A stretch of DNA of 64,000 nt from Actinomycetes bacterium (GCA_025363815.1 JANYLB010000036.1:1-64000); one strand, 5' to 3'. Positions 51,663 to 61,677 are shown, numbered from the stretch's first letter. Notes: generated from the sequence alone by a model not told the origin. A program made the numbers and translations.

Positions 51663-53029
51663 GAGCCGTTCCTCGGTACCCGGACGATGAACCTGGCTCC
51701 GCCACCCGGCGCGTCCTCGACCCAGACGTCGCCATGATGGAGGCGGACGTGTTCAACGACAAGGGCGAGGCCGAGTCCGGTTCCGGGTGCATCGCCGGCG
51801 TTCTGCCCGCGAGCGAAGCGATCGAACACGTACTCGCGCTCGTGGAGCGGAACTCCCGGCCCGGCGTCGTCGACCGCGAATCGGAGGCTGTCGGCGCTCC
51901 CGCTGACGCTTACGCACACCACGCCACCGCCGTAGGCATCGGCGTTGTCGAGCAAGTTGATGAGGATTTGGCCGATCCGCCGCTTGTCGACCGCCGCGGA
52001 CTTTGGCGCTGAGGACGCGACGTCGACCCGAACACCATCGCGCCGGGTGGATGCGAGCACCTCGCGTACGAGGTCGCCAGGGTCCACCTCACCGATGTCG
52101 AGCTCGCCGACCCCGGCCTCCATGCGGGAAATGTCGAGGAGGTCGAGAACGAGCCCGGTGAAACGCTGCAACTCGTCGTCGAGCACATCGAGCGCCGCGT
52201 TCGAGGAGTCGGCCGAGTTCCGTCGACGCGCGACGCTGAGCGCGGCCGACATCTTCGCGAGCGGCGTCCGCAGCTCGTGGCTGACGTCGGAAGCAAACCG
52301 TGCCTCACGTTCGATTCGGTCCCGCAGCGCAGAGACCATGTCGTTGAAGGCATCGACCAGCGGCTCGAGGTCGCTGTCACCGTCGGCGTCGAGCCGCTCC
52401 GTCAACCCACCCGCACTGATCCCGCTCGCGGCGGCGGCCATACGGCGGACGGGACGGAGGACGCGATCGCTCGCGTAGCGTCCGATCACCGCGCCGAGAA
52501 GCGTGATCACCACCGCGGCGGCCGCCAGCACCTGCGCGAGCCGGGTCAGAGTCAGCTCGAGCTCCCGGACGGGGACGAACTCGAAGTATGCACCGTCCAC
52601 TGACCGGAGCGAGACACCCACTGCGATGTTTGGCGACGAGGCGACGTCGATGGTCTGGGTTCCCGACGACCCGGACGCGACCAGTGATCGCAACGACTCC
52701 GGCACGTCGCGACGCCCTACTCCTACCGATGTACCGAACCAGGCGGTTCCGACGCGCAGTACCACTGCACTCTCGGACCCGGTCTGGGCCTGCGCGAGAG
52801 CGCCCTGGACGTCGGCGGGGTTAGCCCGCAGCGCGTCACGCACCGCCTGCGCGTTCAGGTACGTCTGCTGGCGGGCGGTCGCGTCGCGGCGGCTGAGGAG
52901 GTACGAACGGGTGAGCTCGTAAGAGAAGACGGAGAGGCTGACCGACAAGACGAGCGCCAGGATCGCGAAGACCGCCGTCACCCGGGCCCGGAGCCCGAGG
53001 TGCGAGGTCGAGCGTCGGTCGGCAGCCAC
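51659..53029 (-). CDS. HAMP-containing sensor histidine kinase
   Basis: 456 residues. TM1 (AVFAILALVLSVSLSVFSYE, about 20-39), an extracytoplasmic sensor domain, TM2 (VLAAAAVVITLLGAVIG, about 170), HAMP (RMAAAASGISAGGLTERLDA), phospho-acceptor histidine in FASDVSHELRTPLAKMSAAL and the ATPase domain with ILINLLDNADAYGGG and GTGLGLALVVEHVRLHHGDV. GTG 53029 is chosen. No response regulator gene is adjacent, so the partner is encoded elsewhere; the lipoprotein behind it is the presumed accessory sensor. Confidence 0.87.
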   Translation of the reverse strand: MAADRRSTSHLGLRARVTAVFAILALVLSVSLSVFSYELTRSYLLSRRDATARQQTYLNAQAVRDALRANPADVQGALAQAQTGSESAVVLRVGTAWFGTSVGVGRRDVPESLRSLVASGSSGTQTIDVASSPNIAVGVSLRSVDGAYFEFVPVRELELTLTRLAQVLAAAAVVITLLGAVIGRYASDRVLRPVRRMAAAASGISAGGLTERLDADGDSDLEPLVDAFNDMVSALRDRIEREARFASDVSHELRTPLAKMSAALSVARRRNSADSSNAALDVLDDELQRFTGLVLDLLDISRMEAGVGELDIGEVDPGDLVREVLASTRRDGVRVDVASSAPKSAAVDKRRIGQILINLLDNADAYGGGVVCVSVSGSADSLRFAVDDAGPGVPLHEREYVFDRFARGQNAGDAPGTGLGLALVVEHVRLHHGDVWVEDAPGGGARFIVRVPRNGS

Positions 53030-53076
53030 AGTTCCATTCTTCCCGCGCTCGGGGCAGGTCGGGGACGCGGGTGGGA

Positions 53077-53226
53077 TCAGACCGGTTCGCCGAAGGCCTC
53101 GCAGCCCGGGTTCTCGCAAACGAACGGGGAGTCGAGCACATTCGCGGTCTCGGCCGGGAGCGCCGTCACGCCACACTCCGGGCAGATCGGCGCTCGCCCG
53201 ATCTCGGCATCGTCCCAATCGCTCAT
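53077..53226 (-). CDS. 49-residue zinc-ribbon protein
   Basis: Minus-strand frame with ATG overlapping the stop of the preceding gene (ATGA). The residues C-P-E-C (about 15-18) and F-V-C-E-N-P-G-C (about 36-41) form a four-cysteine zinc ribbon; the remainder is acidic. Tight coupling to the 152-residue gene suggests a joint function. Too small for most gene finders. Confidence 0.65.
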   Translation of the reverse strand: MSDWDDAEIGRAPICPECGVTALPAETANVLDSPFVCENPGCEAFGEPV

Positions 53227-53681
53227 CGGACCTCCCGGGCCGGCTCGAGTGCAGTCGTGTAGTCGACGAGTCGAGCTGCGAGCTCCAGCGCGAGCTCCGG
53301 ATCACCGAGATCGGGGTCGGGCCAGGTCTCCGATACGCGCCGCCAGGTGTCGCCGCGGCCGAGGAACGCGCCGACGACGGCCTCGTCGCCGATGATCGGC
53401 CGCCAACCTCCTTCGCCTTCGAGCAGGTGTGAGATCACCCTGTTGTTGTCGGCGGGCTTCGGATGCTCGGCGTGGAAGCCGACCTCGATGGCCAAGTTCT
53501 GGGCCCCATTGACCCCGTCCGCGCCGATCACCTGGGCTTCGTAGTGCTCACGCGGCGGTGCCTCGGGTCCGAACCACACCTTGATCCCGTAGCGACGGGC
53601 CCGCAGACGGAGCGGACCGAGCTCAGGCGGCATCATTCCTCGCAGCGCGTCGGCGACATCGTCGAAGAGGGATGGTTCCAC
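53223..53681 (-). CDS. conserved hypothetical protein
   Basis: 152 residues, alpha/beta, acidic: MPPELGPLRLRARRYGIKVW, EHYEAQVIGADGVNGAQNLA, IEVGFHAEHPKPADNNRVIS. No family recognised. GTG 53681 faces the methylmalonyl-CoA mutase gene 91 bp away. Overlaps the zinc-ribbon gene downstream by four bases; the two probably form an operon. Confidence 0.65.
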   Translation of the reverse strand: MEPSLFDDVADALRGMMPPELGPLRLRARRYGIKVWFGPEAPPREHYEAQVIGADGVNGAQNLAIEVGFHAEHPKPADNNRVISHLLEGEGGWRPIIGDEAVVGAFLGRGDTWRRVSETWPDPDLGDPELALELAARLVDYTTALEPAREVR

Positions 53682-53759
53682 TCGGCCAGCATGCCTTGTG
53701 GAACGCCTTCACGATTCGGATCGTTCGCATCCGACTTCGCCTCCGGCCCCGTCGGTCCG

Positions 53760-53765
53760 TACCAT
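53760..53765 (+). promoter_or_regulatory. -10 element for leaderless mutA-like gene
   Basis: TACCAT, 7 nt before ATG 53773; a weak alternative is ribosome binding at CAGGG. Confidence 0.4.
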
Positions 53766-53772
53766 CAGGGCC

Positions 53773-55683
53773 ATGATCGAGGCTGACGAGCCCCTCACGC
53801 TCGCGAGTGACTTCCCTCCACCCACCCGTGACGAGTGGCTTCACGCGGTCGAAGGGGTGTTGCACAAGGGCCGCGACGAAGGACCCGGAGCGTTCTCGAA
53901 GGAGTTCGAGCGGCGCCTGGTGACCACCACCTACGACGGGATCTCGATCCCGCCGCTGTTCACAGCCGACGATGCCGTCGATCCCGTCCGTATCGGGGTC
54001 CCGGGCTTCAGCCCCTTCGTCCGCGGGACCAGGGCCGCGGGACGGCGCGACGGCTGGGATGTGCGCCAGCGCGTCGACGTCATCGACGACGGCACCGACG
54101 CGGCCCCCCTCGCGCGCGCCGAGCTGGAAGGCGGCGCGTCTTCGCTTCTTCTCGGCCTCCACCGTGCTCCGTCGGTCGACTCCGAGGTGCTCGACCGGGC
54201 GCTCACGTCGGTGCTCCTCGATCTTGCGCCGGTGGTGCTCGACGCCGGACCACGGGCCACGCAGGCCGCGGATGCGTTCCTGACGCTCTGTGTGCGGCGA
54301 GGCATCAGCGCCGACGCGCTCGGTGGCCTCGGCCTCGACCCGATCGGAGCGTTCGCGTCGACCGGAGGCGCGAGCGACCTCGGTTCCGAGCTCGACGCCG
54401 GCGTCGCGCTCGCGGGTCGGTGTGTCGCCGACTTCACCGGATTGCGCGCGTTCACAATCGACGCGACCCGCTATCACGATGCCGGTGGAGCCGACGCCGA
54501 AGAGCTCGGCTGCGCGCTCGCGACCGGCGTCGCGTTGGCCCGGGTGCTCATCGCAACAGGACTCGACGTCGACGTGTCGTTCCGTCAACTCGAGTTTCGT
54601 CTCGCAGCCTCCGCGGATCAGTTTCTGACCATCGCCAAGCTCCGTGCTGCCCGCCGCCTCTGGGCCCGGGTCGCCGAGGTCTGCGGTGCGAGCACCAACG
54701 CGGGTGCGCAGTTGCAGCACGCGGTCACGTCGACCGCGATGATGAGTCGGTACGACCCGTGGGTGAACCTGCTCCGGGCGACGGTCGCCGCGTTCTCGGC
54801 CGGAATCGCAGGAGCTGATGCGGTCACGGTCAAGCCTTACGACCATGTTCGAACCGCCGACAGCTCCGAGCTCGGTCGTCGCCTCGCCCGCAACACCCAG
54901 GCCGTGCTGATCGAGGAGTCGAATCTCGCCCGCGTGATCGACCCTGCGGGAGGATCCTGGTATGTCGAACGTCTCACCGACGATCTGGCCCGCGCCGCGT
55001 GGGCCTGGTTCCAAGAGATCGAGCAGGAAGGTGGGATCGTCGCGGCTCTGGAAGCAGGAGTGGTGCAGCATCGGATCGGCGACACGTGGGAGCACCGCTC
55101 GCACAATCTCGCGCACCGCCGCGACGCTCTCACCGGAGTGAGCGAGTTCCCCGATATCGACGAGGACCCTCCGGCTCCGGAACCCGAGAGGGTTTCCCGC
55201 CGTCAGGGCGCCTTCGCCGCGCTCCCTTCGGTCCGGTACGCAGGGGCATTCGAGCGTCAGCGAGCGCGAGCCGACAGCCATCTATCGTCCACAGGCTCCC
55301 GCCCGTCGGCATTCCTCGCTGCCCTCGGCTCTCCTTCGGCCCACACCGCGCGAGTGACGTTCGCGAAGAACCTGTTCGAGGCCGGCGGGATCCAGACAGT
55401 TGCCGGATCCGGTGAGATCAGCGAAGTGGTCGCGGAGTATGGCGCGAGCGGTGCCGCGCTCGTCTGTATCTGCTCCGACGACGCGACCTACGCCGACCAT
55501 GCACTTGAGACTGCCCGGGCACTTCATGACGTTGGCGCGGCGCGCGTCTACCTGGCCACGAAGCCAGGCATGAGCCGGGAGGCGCTCGAAGCGGCGGGAG
55601 TCGACGAGTTCGTGTTCGCCGGCTGTGACGCGCTCGCCGTGATCACCCAGGCGCTCGACACGTTGGAGATCGCCCGTGGTTGA
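53773..55683 (+). CDS. mutA: methylmalonyl-CoA mutase small (beta) subunit
   Basis: 636 residues, homologous to the large subunit but without the cobalamin DxHxxG motif, as typical of the non-catalytic MutA chain. [20 protein letters not shown] begins the barrel; [20 protein letters not shown]-like text is present as [20 protein letters not shown], and [20 protein letters not shown] marks the end of the barrel. The C-terminal part is a degenerate B12-binding fold ([20 protein letters not shown]). With MutB it interconverts succinyl-CoA and R-methylmalonyl-CoA. ATG 53773 gives the conserved start. The stop overlaps mutB by eight bases. Confidence 0.9.
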   Translation: MIEADEPLTLASDFPPPTRDEWLHAVEGVLHKGRDEGPGAFSKEFERRLVTTTYDGISIPPLFTADDAVDPVRIGVPGFSPFVRGTRAAGRRDGWDVRQRVDVIDDGTDAAPLARAELEGGASSLLLGLHRAPSVDSEVLDRALTSVLLDLAPVVLDAGPRATQAADAFLTLCVRRGISADALGGLGLDPIGAFASTGGASDLGSELDAGVALAGRCVADFTGLRAFTIDATRYHDAGGADAEELGCALATGVALARVLIATGLDVDVSFRQLEFRLAASADQFLTIAKLRAARRLWARVAEVCGASTNAGAQLQHAVTSTAMMSRYDPWVNLLRATVAAFSAGIAGADAVTVKPYDHVRTADSSELGRRLARNTQAVLIEESNLARVIDPAGGSWYVERLTDDLARAAWAWFQEIEQEGGIVAALEAGVVQHRIGDTWEHRSHNLAHRRDALTGVSEFPDIDEDPPAPEPERVSRRQGAFAALPSVRYAGAFERQRARADSHLSSTGSRPSAFLAALGSPSAHTARVTFAKNLFEAGGIQTVAGSGEISEVVAEYGASGAALVCICSDDATYADHALETARALHDVGAARVYLATKPGMSREALEAAGVDEFVFAGCDALAVITQALDTLEIARG

Positions 55684-57883
55684 GATCCCGAGCTTCGCCG
55701 ATGTCCCGCTCGACGGCTCGGAACATCCCTCGACCCGTGCCGAGTGGCGCGATTCGGTCCGAGCCGAGACGGGTGGCGATCTCGCGAGTTGGGAGACCCC
55801 CGAAGGCATCGGGGTGAAGCCCCTATATGACGCAGAAGATCTCGAGGGGCTCGATTTCCTCGGGACCTATCCGGGTATAGCGCCCTTCCTCCGGGGTCCG
55901 TACCCGACCATGTACGCCAATCAGACGTGGACGATCCGTCAGTACGCCGGGTTCTCCACCGCCGCCGACTCCAACGCGTTCTACCGCCGCAACCTTGCCG
56001 CGGGCCAGAAGGGGCTGTCGGTCGCTTTCGACCTAGCGACCCACCGTGGTTACGACAGCGACCACCCGCGCGTCACCGGCGATGTCGGCATGGCGGGGGT
56101 CGCGATCGACTCGATCCTCGACATGCGCCAACTCTTCGAAGGCATCCCGCTCGATCGGATGAGCGTGTCGATGACGATGAACGGCGCGGTGCTTCCCGTG
56201 ATGGCGCTTTACATCCTCGCGGCCGAGGAGCAAGGCGTCGCCCGCAAGAATCTCACCGGGACGATCCAGAACGACGTGCTCAAGGAGTTCATGGTTCGCA
56301 ACACCTATATCTATCCTCCGGCCGCTTCTATGCGCATCATCTCCGACATCTTCTCGTTCTCATCGGTCGAGATGCCCAAGTTCAACTCGATCTCGATCTC
56401 CGGCTATCACATGCAGGAAGCGGGCGCGACCGCCGATCTCGAGCTCGGCTACACCATCGCCGACGGAGTCGAGTACATCCGCGCGGGGATCGACGCAGGG
56501 CTTGGGATCGACGCGTTCGCGCCCCGACTCTCGTTCTTCTGGGCGATCGGCATGAACTTCTTCATGGAAGTCGCCAAGCTGCGGGCGGCCCGGCTTCTCT
56601 GGGCGAAGCTTGTGGCGCAGTTCGACCCGACAAATGCGAAGTCGCTGTCGCTGCGTACGCACTCGCAGACGTCGGGATGGTCGCTCACCGCCCAAGACGT
56701 CTACAACAACGTCGTCCGGACCTGTGTGGAAGCGATGGCCGCGACCCAGGGTCACACCCAATCGCTACACACCAACGCGCTGGATGAAGCACTTGCACTC
56801 CCCACCGACTTCAGCGCCCGGATCGCCCGCAACACGCAGTTGTTCTTGGCCCAGGAGTCGGGCACGTGCCGCGTGATCGACCCGTGGGGTGGTAGCGCCT
56901 ACGTCGAGCGGCTCACCTACGAGCTCGCGCGCAAGGCATGGGCCCACATCCAAGAGGTCGAGGTGGCCGGTGGAATGACCGCGGCAATCGAGGCCGGTAT
57001 CCCGAAGCTCCGGATAGAAGAGGCCGCGGCCCGGACCCAGGCACGTATTGACTCGGGTCGTCAGCCGGTGATCGGTGTGAACAAGTACCGGCCCGATCGC
57101 TCGGAGCAGATCGAAGTGCTGAAGATCGACAACAGCGCGGTGCGCGCCGAGCAGCTCGAGAAGCTGCGCCGGCTACGGGCCGAGCGTGACGAGGCGGCGT
57201 GCACCGATGCGCTGCAACGGCTCACCGATGCCGGTCGCGCCGCGATGGAGGGCACCCGAGGGCCTGGTCTCGACCAGAACCTCCTCGCATTGGCGGTCGA
57301 CGCGGCACGGGCGCGCGCGTCAGTTGGGGAGATCAGCCTCGCGCTCGAGAAGATATTCGGGCGTCATACCGCAGCGATCCGTACGATCTCTGGTGTGTAT
57401 CGCAACGAGGTCGGCGAATCACCGAATGTCGTCAAGGTGCGGGCGCTGGTCGACGCATTCGCGCAGCGCCAAGGTCGGCGACCTCGGATACTCGTTGCCA
57501 AGATGGGTCAAGACGGTCACGACAGGGGCCAGAAGGTCATCGCCACCGCGTTTGCAGACCTCGGCTTCGATGTCGACGTCGGCCCGCTGTTCCAGACACC
57601 CGCGGAGGTTGCGCGCCAGGCCGTCGAAGCCGACGTTCACGTTGTCGGGGTCTCGTCGCTCGCTGCCGGTCACCTCACGTTGGTTCCGGAGCTGCGCGCG
57701 GAGCTGGCGGCGGTGGAGCGTCCCGACATCATGATCGTGGTAGGCGGAGTGATTCCACCGCAAGACTTCGACGCGCTCTACGAGGCAGGTGCCACCGCGA
57801 TCTTCCCCCCCGGAACGGTGATCGCCGATGCCGCGGCTGACCTTCTGGATGAGCTCGCGACTCGACTCGATCCCCTGCGCTGA
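55676..57883 (+). CDS. mutB: methylmalonyl-CoA mutase large (alpha) subunit, B12-dependent
   Basis: 735 residues, full length. The substrate barrel (about 35-560) includes [20 protein letters not shown] and [20 protein letters not shown] with the active-site Tyr and His region, [20 protein letters not shown] and [13 protein letters not shown]. The cobalamin domain (about 600-735) has [20 protein letters not shown], whose D-x-H-x-x-G histidine ligates cobalt, and [17 protein letters not shown]. It catalyses the radical rearrangement of methylmalonyl-CoA in propionyl-CoA metabolism (odd-chain fatty acids, sterol side chains, branched amino acids). Start GTG 55676. Confidence 0.93.
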   Translation: MVEIPSFADVPLDGSEHPSTRAEWRDSVRAETGGDLASWETPEGIGVKPLYDAEDLEGLDFLGTYPGIAPFLRGPYPTMYANQTWTIRQYAGFSTAADSNAFYRRNLAAGQKGLSVAFDLATHRGYDSDHPRVTGDVGMAGVAIDSILDMRQLFEGIPLDRMSVSMTMNGAVLPVMALYILAAEEQGVARKNLTGTIQNDVLKEFMVRNTYIYPPAASMRIISDIFSFSSVEMPKFNSISISGYHMQEAGATADLELGYTIADGVEYIRAGIDAGLGIDAFAPRLSFFWAIGMNFFMEVAKLRAARLLWAKLVAQFDPTNAKSLSLRTHSQTSGWSLTAQDVYNNVVRTCVEAMAATQGHTQSLHTNALDEALALPTDFSARIARNTQLFLAQESGTCRVIDPWGGSAYVERLTYELARKAWAHIQEVEVAGGMTAAIEAGIPKLRIEEAAARTQARIDSGRQPVIGVNKYRPDRSEQIEVLKIDNSAVRAEQLEKLRRLRAERDEAACTDALQRLTDAGRAAMEGTRGPGLDQNLLALAVDAARARASVGEISLALEKIFGRHTAAIRTISGVYRNEVGESPNVVKVRALVDAFAQRQGRRPRILVAKMGQDGHDRGQKVIATAFADLGFDVDVGPLFQTPAEVARQAVEADVHVVGVSSLAAGHLTLVPELRAELAAVERPDIMIVVGGVIPPQDFDALYEAGATAIFPPGTVIADAAADLLDELATRLDPLR

Positions 57884-57950
57884 CAAGACGACCTGAGGTC
57901 CTCGCGGTGCCGTCCCCGATCCGACGTCTCCGACCGGCGAGACTCGCATC

Positions 57951-58937
57951 GTGACGAAACCAGGAGTCGATGTCGACGCGTACGTCGAGGGGGTGCTCGC
58001 CGGGAACCGGACCGCGCTCGGCCGCGCCATCACGCTGGTCGAGTCGAGCCGGCCTGGTGACGAGGCGGTGGCCCAGGAGCTGCTCACCCGGTTGCTCTCC
58101 CACGCGGGTCGAGCCCATCGGATTGGAATCACCGGCATCCCGGGGGTGGGCAAGTCGACGTTCATCGACGCACTCGGGAGCGATCTAACTGCCGCCGGAA
58201 GGCGGGTCGCGGTGCTCGCGGTCGATCCGTCTTCGAGCCTGACCGGGGGCAGCATCCTCGGCGACAAGACGCGCATGGGGCGGCTTTCGGTAGATCCCGC
58301 TGCGTTCATCCGGCCGTCGCCGACATCGGGAACGCTCGGCGGAGTCACCCGTTCGACCCGCGAGACGATCGTCGTCGTCGAGGCGGCCGGCTACGACGTC
58401 GTGCTGGTCGAGACGGTGGGTATCGGCCAGTCGGAGACGGTCGTCGCGAACATGGTCGATTGTTTCCTCGTTCTCATGCTCGCCCGGACCGGCGACGAGC
58501 TGCAGGGGATCAAGAAGGGAGTGCTCGAGCTCGCCGATGTGATCGCGGTGAACAAGGCCGACGGTCCCCACGAACGAGAGGCCGAACAGGCTGCACGCGA
58601 GCTGGCGAGCGCGTTGCATCTGATGACTCCGGCGAGTTCGACATGGTCGCCGGCGGTGCTCACATGCAGTGCCATCGAGCACCGCGGCCTCGACGAGATC
58701 TGGGCCCGCGTCCTCGCCCACCGAAGCGCGTTGGAGGCGACAGGCGAGCTCGCGGAGAAGCGGGAGCGGCAACAGGTCGAGTGGATGTGGTCGATGATCC
58801 ACGAACGGGTCGCGGCCCGCTTGCGGACCGACCCTGCTGTCCTCGCCAGAGTCCCCGATCTCGAACATGCCGTACGCGAAGGCCGGATCACACCGACCCT
58901 CGCCGCCGCCGAGATCCTCGCCCTCGCTGGAGCTTGA
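57951..58937 (+). CDS. meaB: MeaB-type G-protein chaperone of methylmalonyl-CoA mutase
   Basis: 328 residues. The GTPase P-loop G-I-T-G-I-P-G-V-G-K-S-T (about residues 62-73) is followed by VLAVDPSSSLTGGSILGDKT, the metal/base motif ETVGIGQSETVVANMVDCFL and N-K-A-D in DVIAVNKADGPHERE. MeaB guards and loads adenosylcobalamin in the mutase. It is 67 bp downstream of mutB and probably co-transcribed. A tail of about 60 residues supports dimerisation. Confidence 0.92.
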   Translation: MTKPGVDVDAYVEGVLAGNRTALGRAITLVESSRPGDEAVAQELLTRLLSHAGRAHRIGITGIPGVGKSTFIDALGSDLTAAGRRVAVLAVDPSSSLTGGSILGDKTRMGRLSVDPAAFIRPSPTSGTLGGVTRSTRETIVVVEAAGYDVVLVETVGIGQSETVVANMVDCFLVLMLARTGDELQGIKKGVLELADVIAVNKADGPHEREAEQAARELASALHLMTPASSTWSPAVLTCSAIEHRGLDEIWARVLAHRSALEATGELAEKRERQQVEWMWSMIHERVAARLRTDPAVLARVPDLEHAVREGRITPTLAAAEILALAGA

Positions 58938-59114
58938 TCAGCTCGGCTCGTAGGGGCAGTGGCGACACCCGCTGTTGCAGCACGTCCCGTTGGCGGCAAG
59001 GCCAGCCGAGGTGAACACGAAGTACCCGGTCTTCGGGTCGAGATACCCGGATTCGCCGGCGGCTACCGCGGCGTCGTGGGCTTTGCGAATCGCGGCATCG
59101 AGCTTCTCTGTCAC
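58938..59114 (-). CDS. DUF5522 miniprotein
   Basis: 58 residues: GYLDPKTGYFVFTSAGLAAN leads into C-C-N-S-G-C-R-H-C-P-Y, the Cys-rich end that defines DUF5522, a likely metal-binding protein of unknown function. GTG 59114 has TAGCCT exactly 6 nt upstream, which supports a leaderless transcript. Its last base abuts the meaB stop (58937), so the genes are convergent without a gap. Confidence 0.8.
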   Translation of the reverse strand: MTEKLDAAIRKAHDAAVAAGESGYLDPKTGYFVFTSAGLAANGTCCNSGCRHCPYEPS

Positions 59115-59120
59115 CCGATA

Positions 59121-59126
59121 AGGCTA
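59121..59126 (-). promoter_or_regulatory. -10 element for leaderless DUF5522 gene
   Basis: TAGCCT on the minus strand, 6 nt before GTG 59114. Confidence 0.45.
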
Positions 59127-59188
59127 GATCCGTTCTGGTCAGGTTCCTGCCGCCAGGGGCGGCGCGTTCCTACCCAGAACGGGGTAGT

Positions 59189-59392
59189 TCAGTCGTCCTT
59201 TAGGGCGACGGCGTTCGGCGTTACGTGCATGGTCGGCTCGTAGCGCGCGACCTCGATGTTCTTCACGTCGGGCGCGAACTTCAAGCCGAGCTCGTCACGG
59301 CAGCTCCCGCACAACCCGGGAACCCGCATCGGCTCGGTGGTGTGACAGCGGAGGCACTCGCTGTCGATCGGGGAGAGGTCGACTTGGTCCAT
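59189..59392 (-). CDS. 67-residue zinc-ribbon protein
   Basis: C-L-R-C-H (about residues 13-17) and L-C-G-S-C (about 27-31) make a short zinc ribbon; the rest (FAPDVKNIEVARYEPTMHV) is not recognised. ATG 59392 starts the conserved-looking part. Divergent from the fucosidase gene; 74 bp upstream of the DUF5522 gene. Confidence 0.6.
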   Translation of the reverse strand: MDQVDLSPIDSECLRCHTTEPMRVPGLCGSCRDELGLKFAPDVKNIEVARYEPTMHVTPNAVALKDD

Positions 59393-59466
59393 CACGGTCC
59401 CGAGCATGCCGCAACCAGCTCGCGCGAGGGTGGACCACGCCACCCCGCCCAAATGTGTGTGGCGGC

Positions 59467-59472
59467 TACGGT
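59467..59472 (+). promoter_or_regulatory. -10 element for leaderless fucosidase gene
   Basis: TACGGT, 6 nt before ATG 59479. Confidence 0.5.
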
Positions 59473-59478
59473 CCGGCG

Positions 59479-60963
59479 ATGGCTTTGCGGAACCCTGATC
59501 TCAATCGGCTCCATCAGCACCGAGTGCCGGCCTGGTGGCAGGACGCGAAGCTGGGCATCTTCGTGCACTGGACTCCGGCGTCGGTCCCCGGTTTCGCGCC
59601 GGTCGGCAGCGAGATCGGCGACATGCTGGTGTCGGGCCGGCGCGACGCGATGGGCTGGTCGCCCTACACCGAGTGGTACGAGAACTCGCTGCGCTTTCCC
59701 GACAGCCCCGTCGCGCAGCACCACCGCGAGGTCTACGGGGCGAAGCCGTACACCGACTTCGCGGCCGAGTGGGAATCCGGCCTCGAGCAGTGGGACCCCG
59801 ACGCGTGGGCCGCCACGTTCGCGGCAACGGGTGCGCGCTACGTCATCCTCGTCACCAAGCACCACGACGGTTACTGCCTCTGGCCCAGTGAGGTCGCGAA
59901 TCTCCGCAGGCCGGGATGGAACTGCGCGCGTGATGTCGTCGGTGAGCTCGGCGAAGCGGTTCGGGGCGCGGGGATGCGCTTCGGCGTCTACTACTCCGGT
60001 GGCCTCGACTGGACGTTCGACGACCGGCCGATGGGTTCGTTGTCGGACATGCTCGCAGCGATCCCCCGGGGCGATTATCCGGCCTATGCCGACGCGCAGG
60101 TCCGGGAGCTGATCGACCGCTACCGGCCGAGTGTGCTCTGGAACGACATCGCGTGGCCATCGGACGCGAAGTACCTCTGGCCTCTGCTCCTCCATTACTA
60201 CGAGCAGGTTCCCGACGGCGTTGTCAACGACAGATGGATGCCTTGGAACCCGCTGTTCGGCGTGGCCGACAAGGGTCCGATCCCGCGCGTCATCGACGCG
60301 GGTATGCGTCGTAGCGCCAAGCGCAGCGCCGGGCTCATCCCTCCGAAGCCGCCGCACTTCGACGTCCGCACTCCCGAGTACGTCGTTTTCCCGGATGTCC
60401 AACGGCACCCGTGGGAGTGCGTGCGGGGCATAGACGCCAGCTTCGGGTACAACGCGCAGTCGCGGCCCGAGCACTTCCTCCCCCACGACGAGCTCCTCTG
60501 GTCGTTCACTGACATCGTGGCCAAGGGAGGGAACCTGCTTCTCAACGTCGGGCCGCGCGGCATTGACGCGCAGATTCCCGATGAGCAGATGGCCCGTCTC
60601 GACTGGCTCGGGAAGTGGGTCCGCCCGAACCGTGACGCGATCACCGCGACCCGTCCGTGGATCCGCGCGGGGACCACGATCGGCGGCGGACACCCCATCC
60701 GCTACACCGCCCGTGGTGACGACGTCTTCGCGTTCATTAGCGGCGCGAAGGGTGCGGTGACCCTCAGTGACGTCGCGTCGGCCCCGACAACCACGGTCGA
60801 ACGCATCGACGGGGCCAGGCTGCCTTGGCGTGACGGACCCGACGGACTCGTCGTAGACCTGCCATTTGATGTGCTCGGCGACGAAGCACCCGACCCGGAG
60901 CCGATCATCCTCGTGCTCCGACAGGTCGACGCCCGCCGGAACGACGACGCCCCCGAGATCTGA
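59479..60963 (+). CDS. GH29 alpha-L-fucosidase
   Basis: 494 residues. The GH29 barrel begins PAWWQDAKLGIFVHWTPASV; the fucose-binding KHHDG occurs as TKHHDGYCLWPS, and the nucleophile aspartate lies in SVLWNDIAWP (about residue 220). LLLNVGPRGIDAQIPDEQMA ends the catalytic domain and a C-terminal beta domain follows. No signal peptide is seen, so it works in the cytoplasm on imported fucosyl-oligosaccharides, unless exported otherwise. The TACGGT at 6 nt supports ATG 59479. A thioesterase gene follows after 2 bp. Confidence 0.88.
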   Translation: MALRNPDLNRLHQHRVPAWWQDAKLGIFVHWTPASVPGFAPVGSEIGDMLVSGRRDAMGWSPYTEWYENSLRFPDSPVAQHHREVYGAKPYTDFAAEWESGLEQWDPDAWAATFAATGARYVILVTKHHDGYCLWPSEVANLRRPGWNCARDVVGELGEAVRGAGMRFGVYYSGGLDWTFDDRPMGSLSDMLAAIPRGDYPAYADAQVRELIDRYRPSVLWNDIAWPSDAKYLWPLLLHYYEQVPDGVVNDRWMPWNPLFGVADKGPIPRVIDAGMRRSAKRSAGLIPPKPPHFDVRTPEYVVFPDVQRHPWECVRGIDASFGYNAQSRPEHFLPHDELLWSFTDIVAKGGNLLLNVGPRGIDAQIPDEQMARLDWLGKWVRPNRDAITATRPWIRAGTTIGGGHPIRYTARGDDVFAFISGAKGAVTLSDVASAPTTTVERIDGARLPWRDGPDGLVVDLPFDVLGDEAPDPEPIILVLRQVDARRNDDAPEI

Positions 60964-60965
60964 CG

Positions 60966-61610
60966 ATGTCGATCGACGAAGCGCGACTGGCCGCCGCGGC
61001 CGCGCTGCGCGAGCTCAACCACGCGTTCGTAGGGCATCATGGAGACGAGATTCAGCTGAATGAGATCGCGCATAGTGCGACCCGCGCCAGCGCGGCTCTG
61101 CGTGTCGGTGCGCGTCGCGATCGACTCGCCCTCATGCGCGCCGCCTCCGCGGCGGCCGCCGTTGACTCGAAGGTGTTCCCACCGGCGATCCCCGGGTCCG
61201 GGTTCTCGGACCGAGCCGTCGCCGGGGCGACGAACCCGACGAGCATCGATATCGATGTCGAGTACGAGGGCGCGGAGGTCGTCGCGCGTTTCATTTTCGG
61301 CCCGGCGTTCGAAGGCGCGCCCGGCAGGGCCCACGGCGGCATGGTGGCGGCCGTGTTCGACGATGTCACTGGGTTTGTCATCGGTCATCTTCGGGAGCCG
61401 GCGTTCACTGGAGAGCTGACCGTTCGGTTCGTGCGCCCGGTGCCCGTGATGGAGCCAATCGAGATTCGGGCCCGACTCGACGGTCGCGAACGGCGGAAGC
61501 TGTTCATCAGCGCCGAAGCCCGGGTCGGCGACGAGATCGTCGCCATCTGCGCCGCGATCTACATCACCGTCGATCCGTCTCTCTTCGCCGGAGCCCCCGA
61601 TCCCCGCTGA
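60966..61610 (+). CDS. PaaI-like hotdog-fold thioesterase
   Basis: 214 residues. A helical N-terminal part of about 110 residues is followed by one hotdog domain with the central helix motif GRAHGGMVAAVFDDVTGFVI and the strand ELTVRFVRPVPVMEPIEIRA. These motifs are those of PaaI/acyl-CoA thioesterases, which hydrolyse aromatic or medium-chain acyl-CoA. ATG 60966 is two bases after the fucosidase stop, so the genes share a transcript although their functions seem unrelated. Confidence 0.85.
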   Translation: MSIDEARLAAAAALRELNHAFVGHHGDEIQLNEIAHSATRASAALRVGARRDRLALMRAASAAAAVDSKVFPPAIPGSGFSDRAVAGATNPTSIDIDVEYEGAEVVARFIFGPAFEGAPGRAHGGMVAAVFDDVTGFVIGHLREPAFTGELTVRFVRPVPVMEPIEIRARLDGRERRKLFISAEARVGDEIVAICAAIYITVDPSLFAGAPDPR

Positions 61611-61665
61611 CCGGCGGCTGTCACCCAACCGGCCGGCGCGACTTCCGCTCGGTGGTCGGTCCCGG

Positions 61666-61671
61666 TACGGT
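61666..61671 (+). promoter_or_regulatory. -10 element for leaderless ABC ATPase gene
   Basis: TACGGT, 6 nt before ATG 61678. Confidence 0.5.
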
Positions 61672-61677
61672 CGGAGT

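Noticed and set aside
53623-55281. 552-codon open frame antisense to mutA
   Set aside because: Shadow of the third-position GC bias; Arg/Gly/Glu-rich text with no family motif, while the plus strand is an unmistakable mutase subunit.
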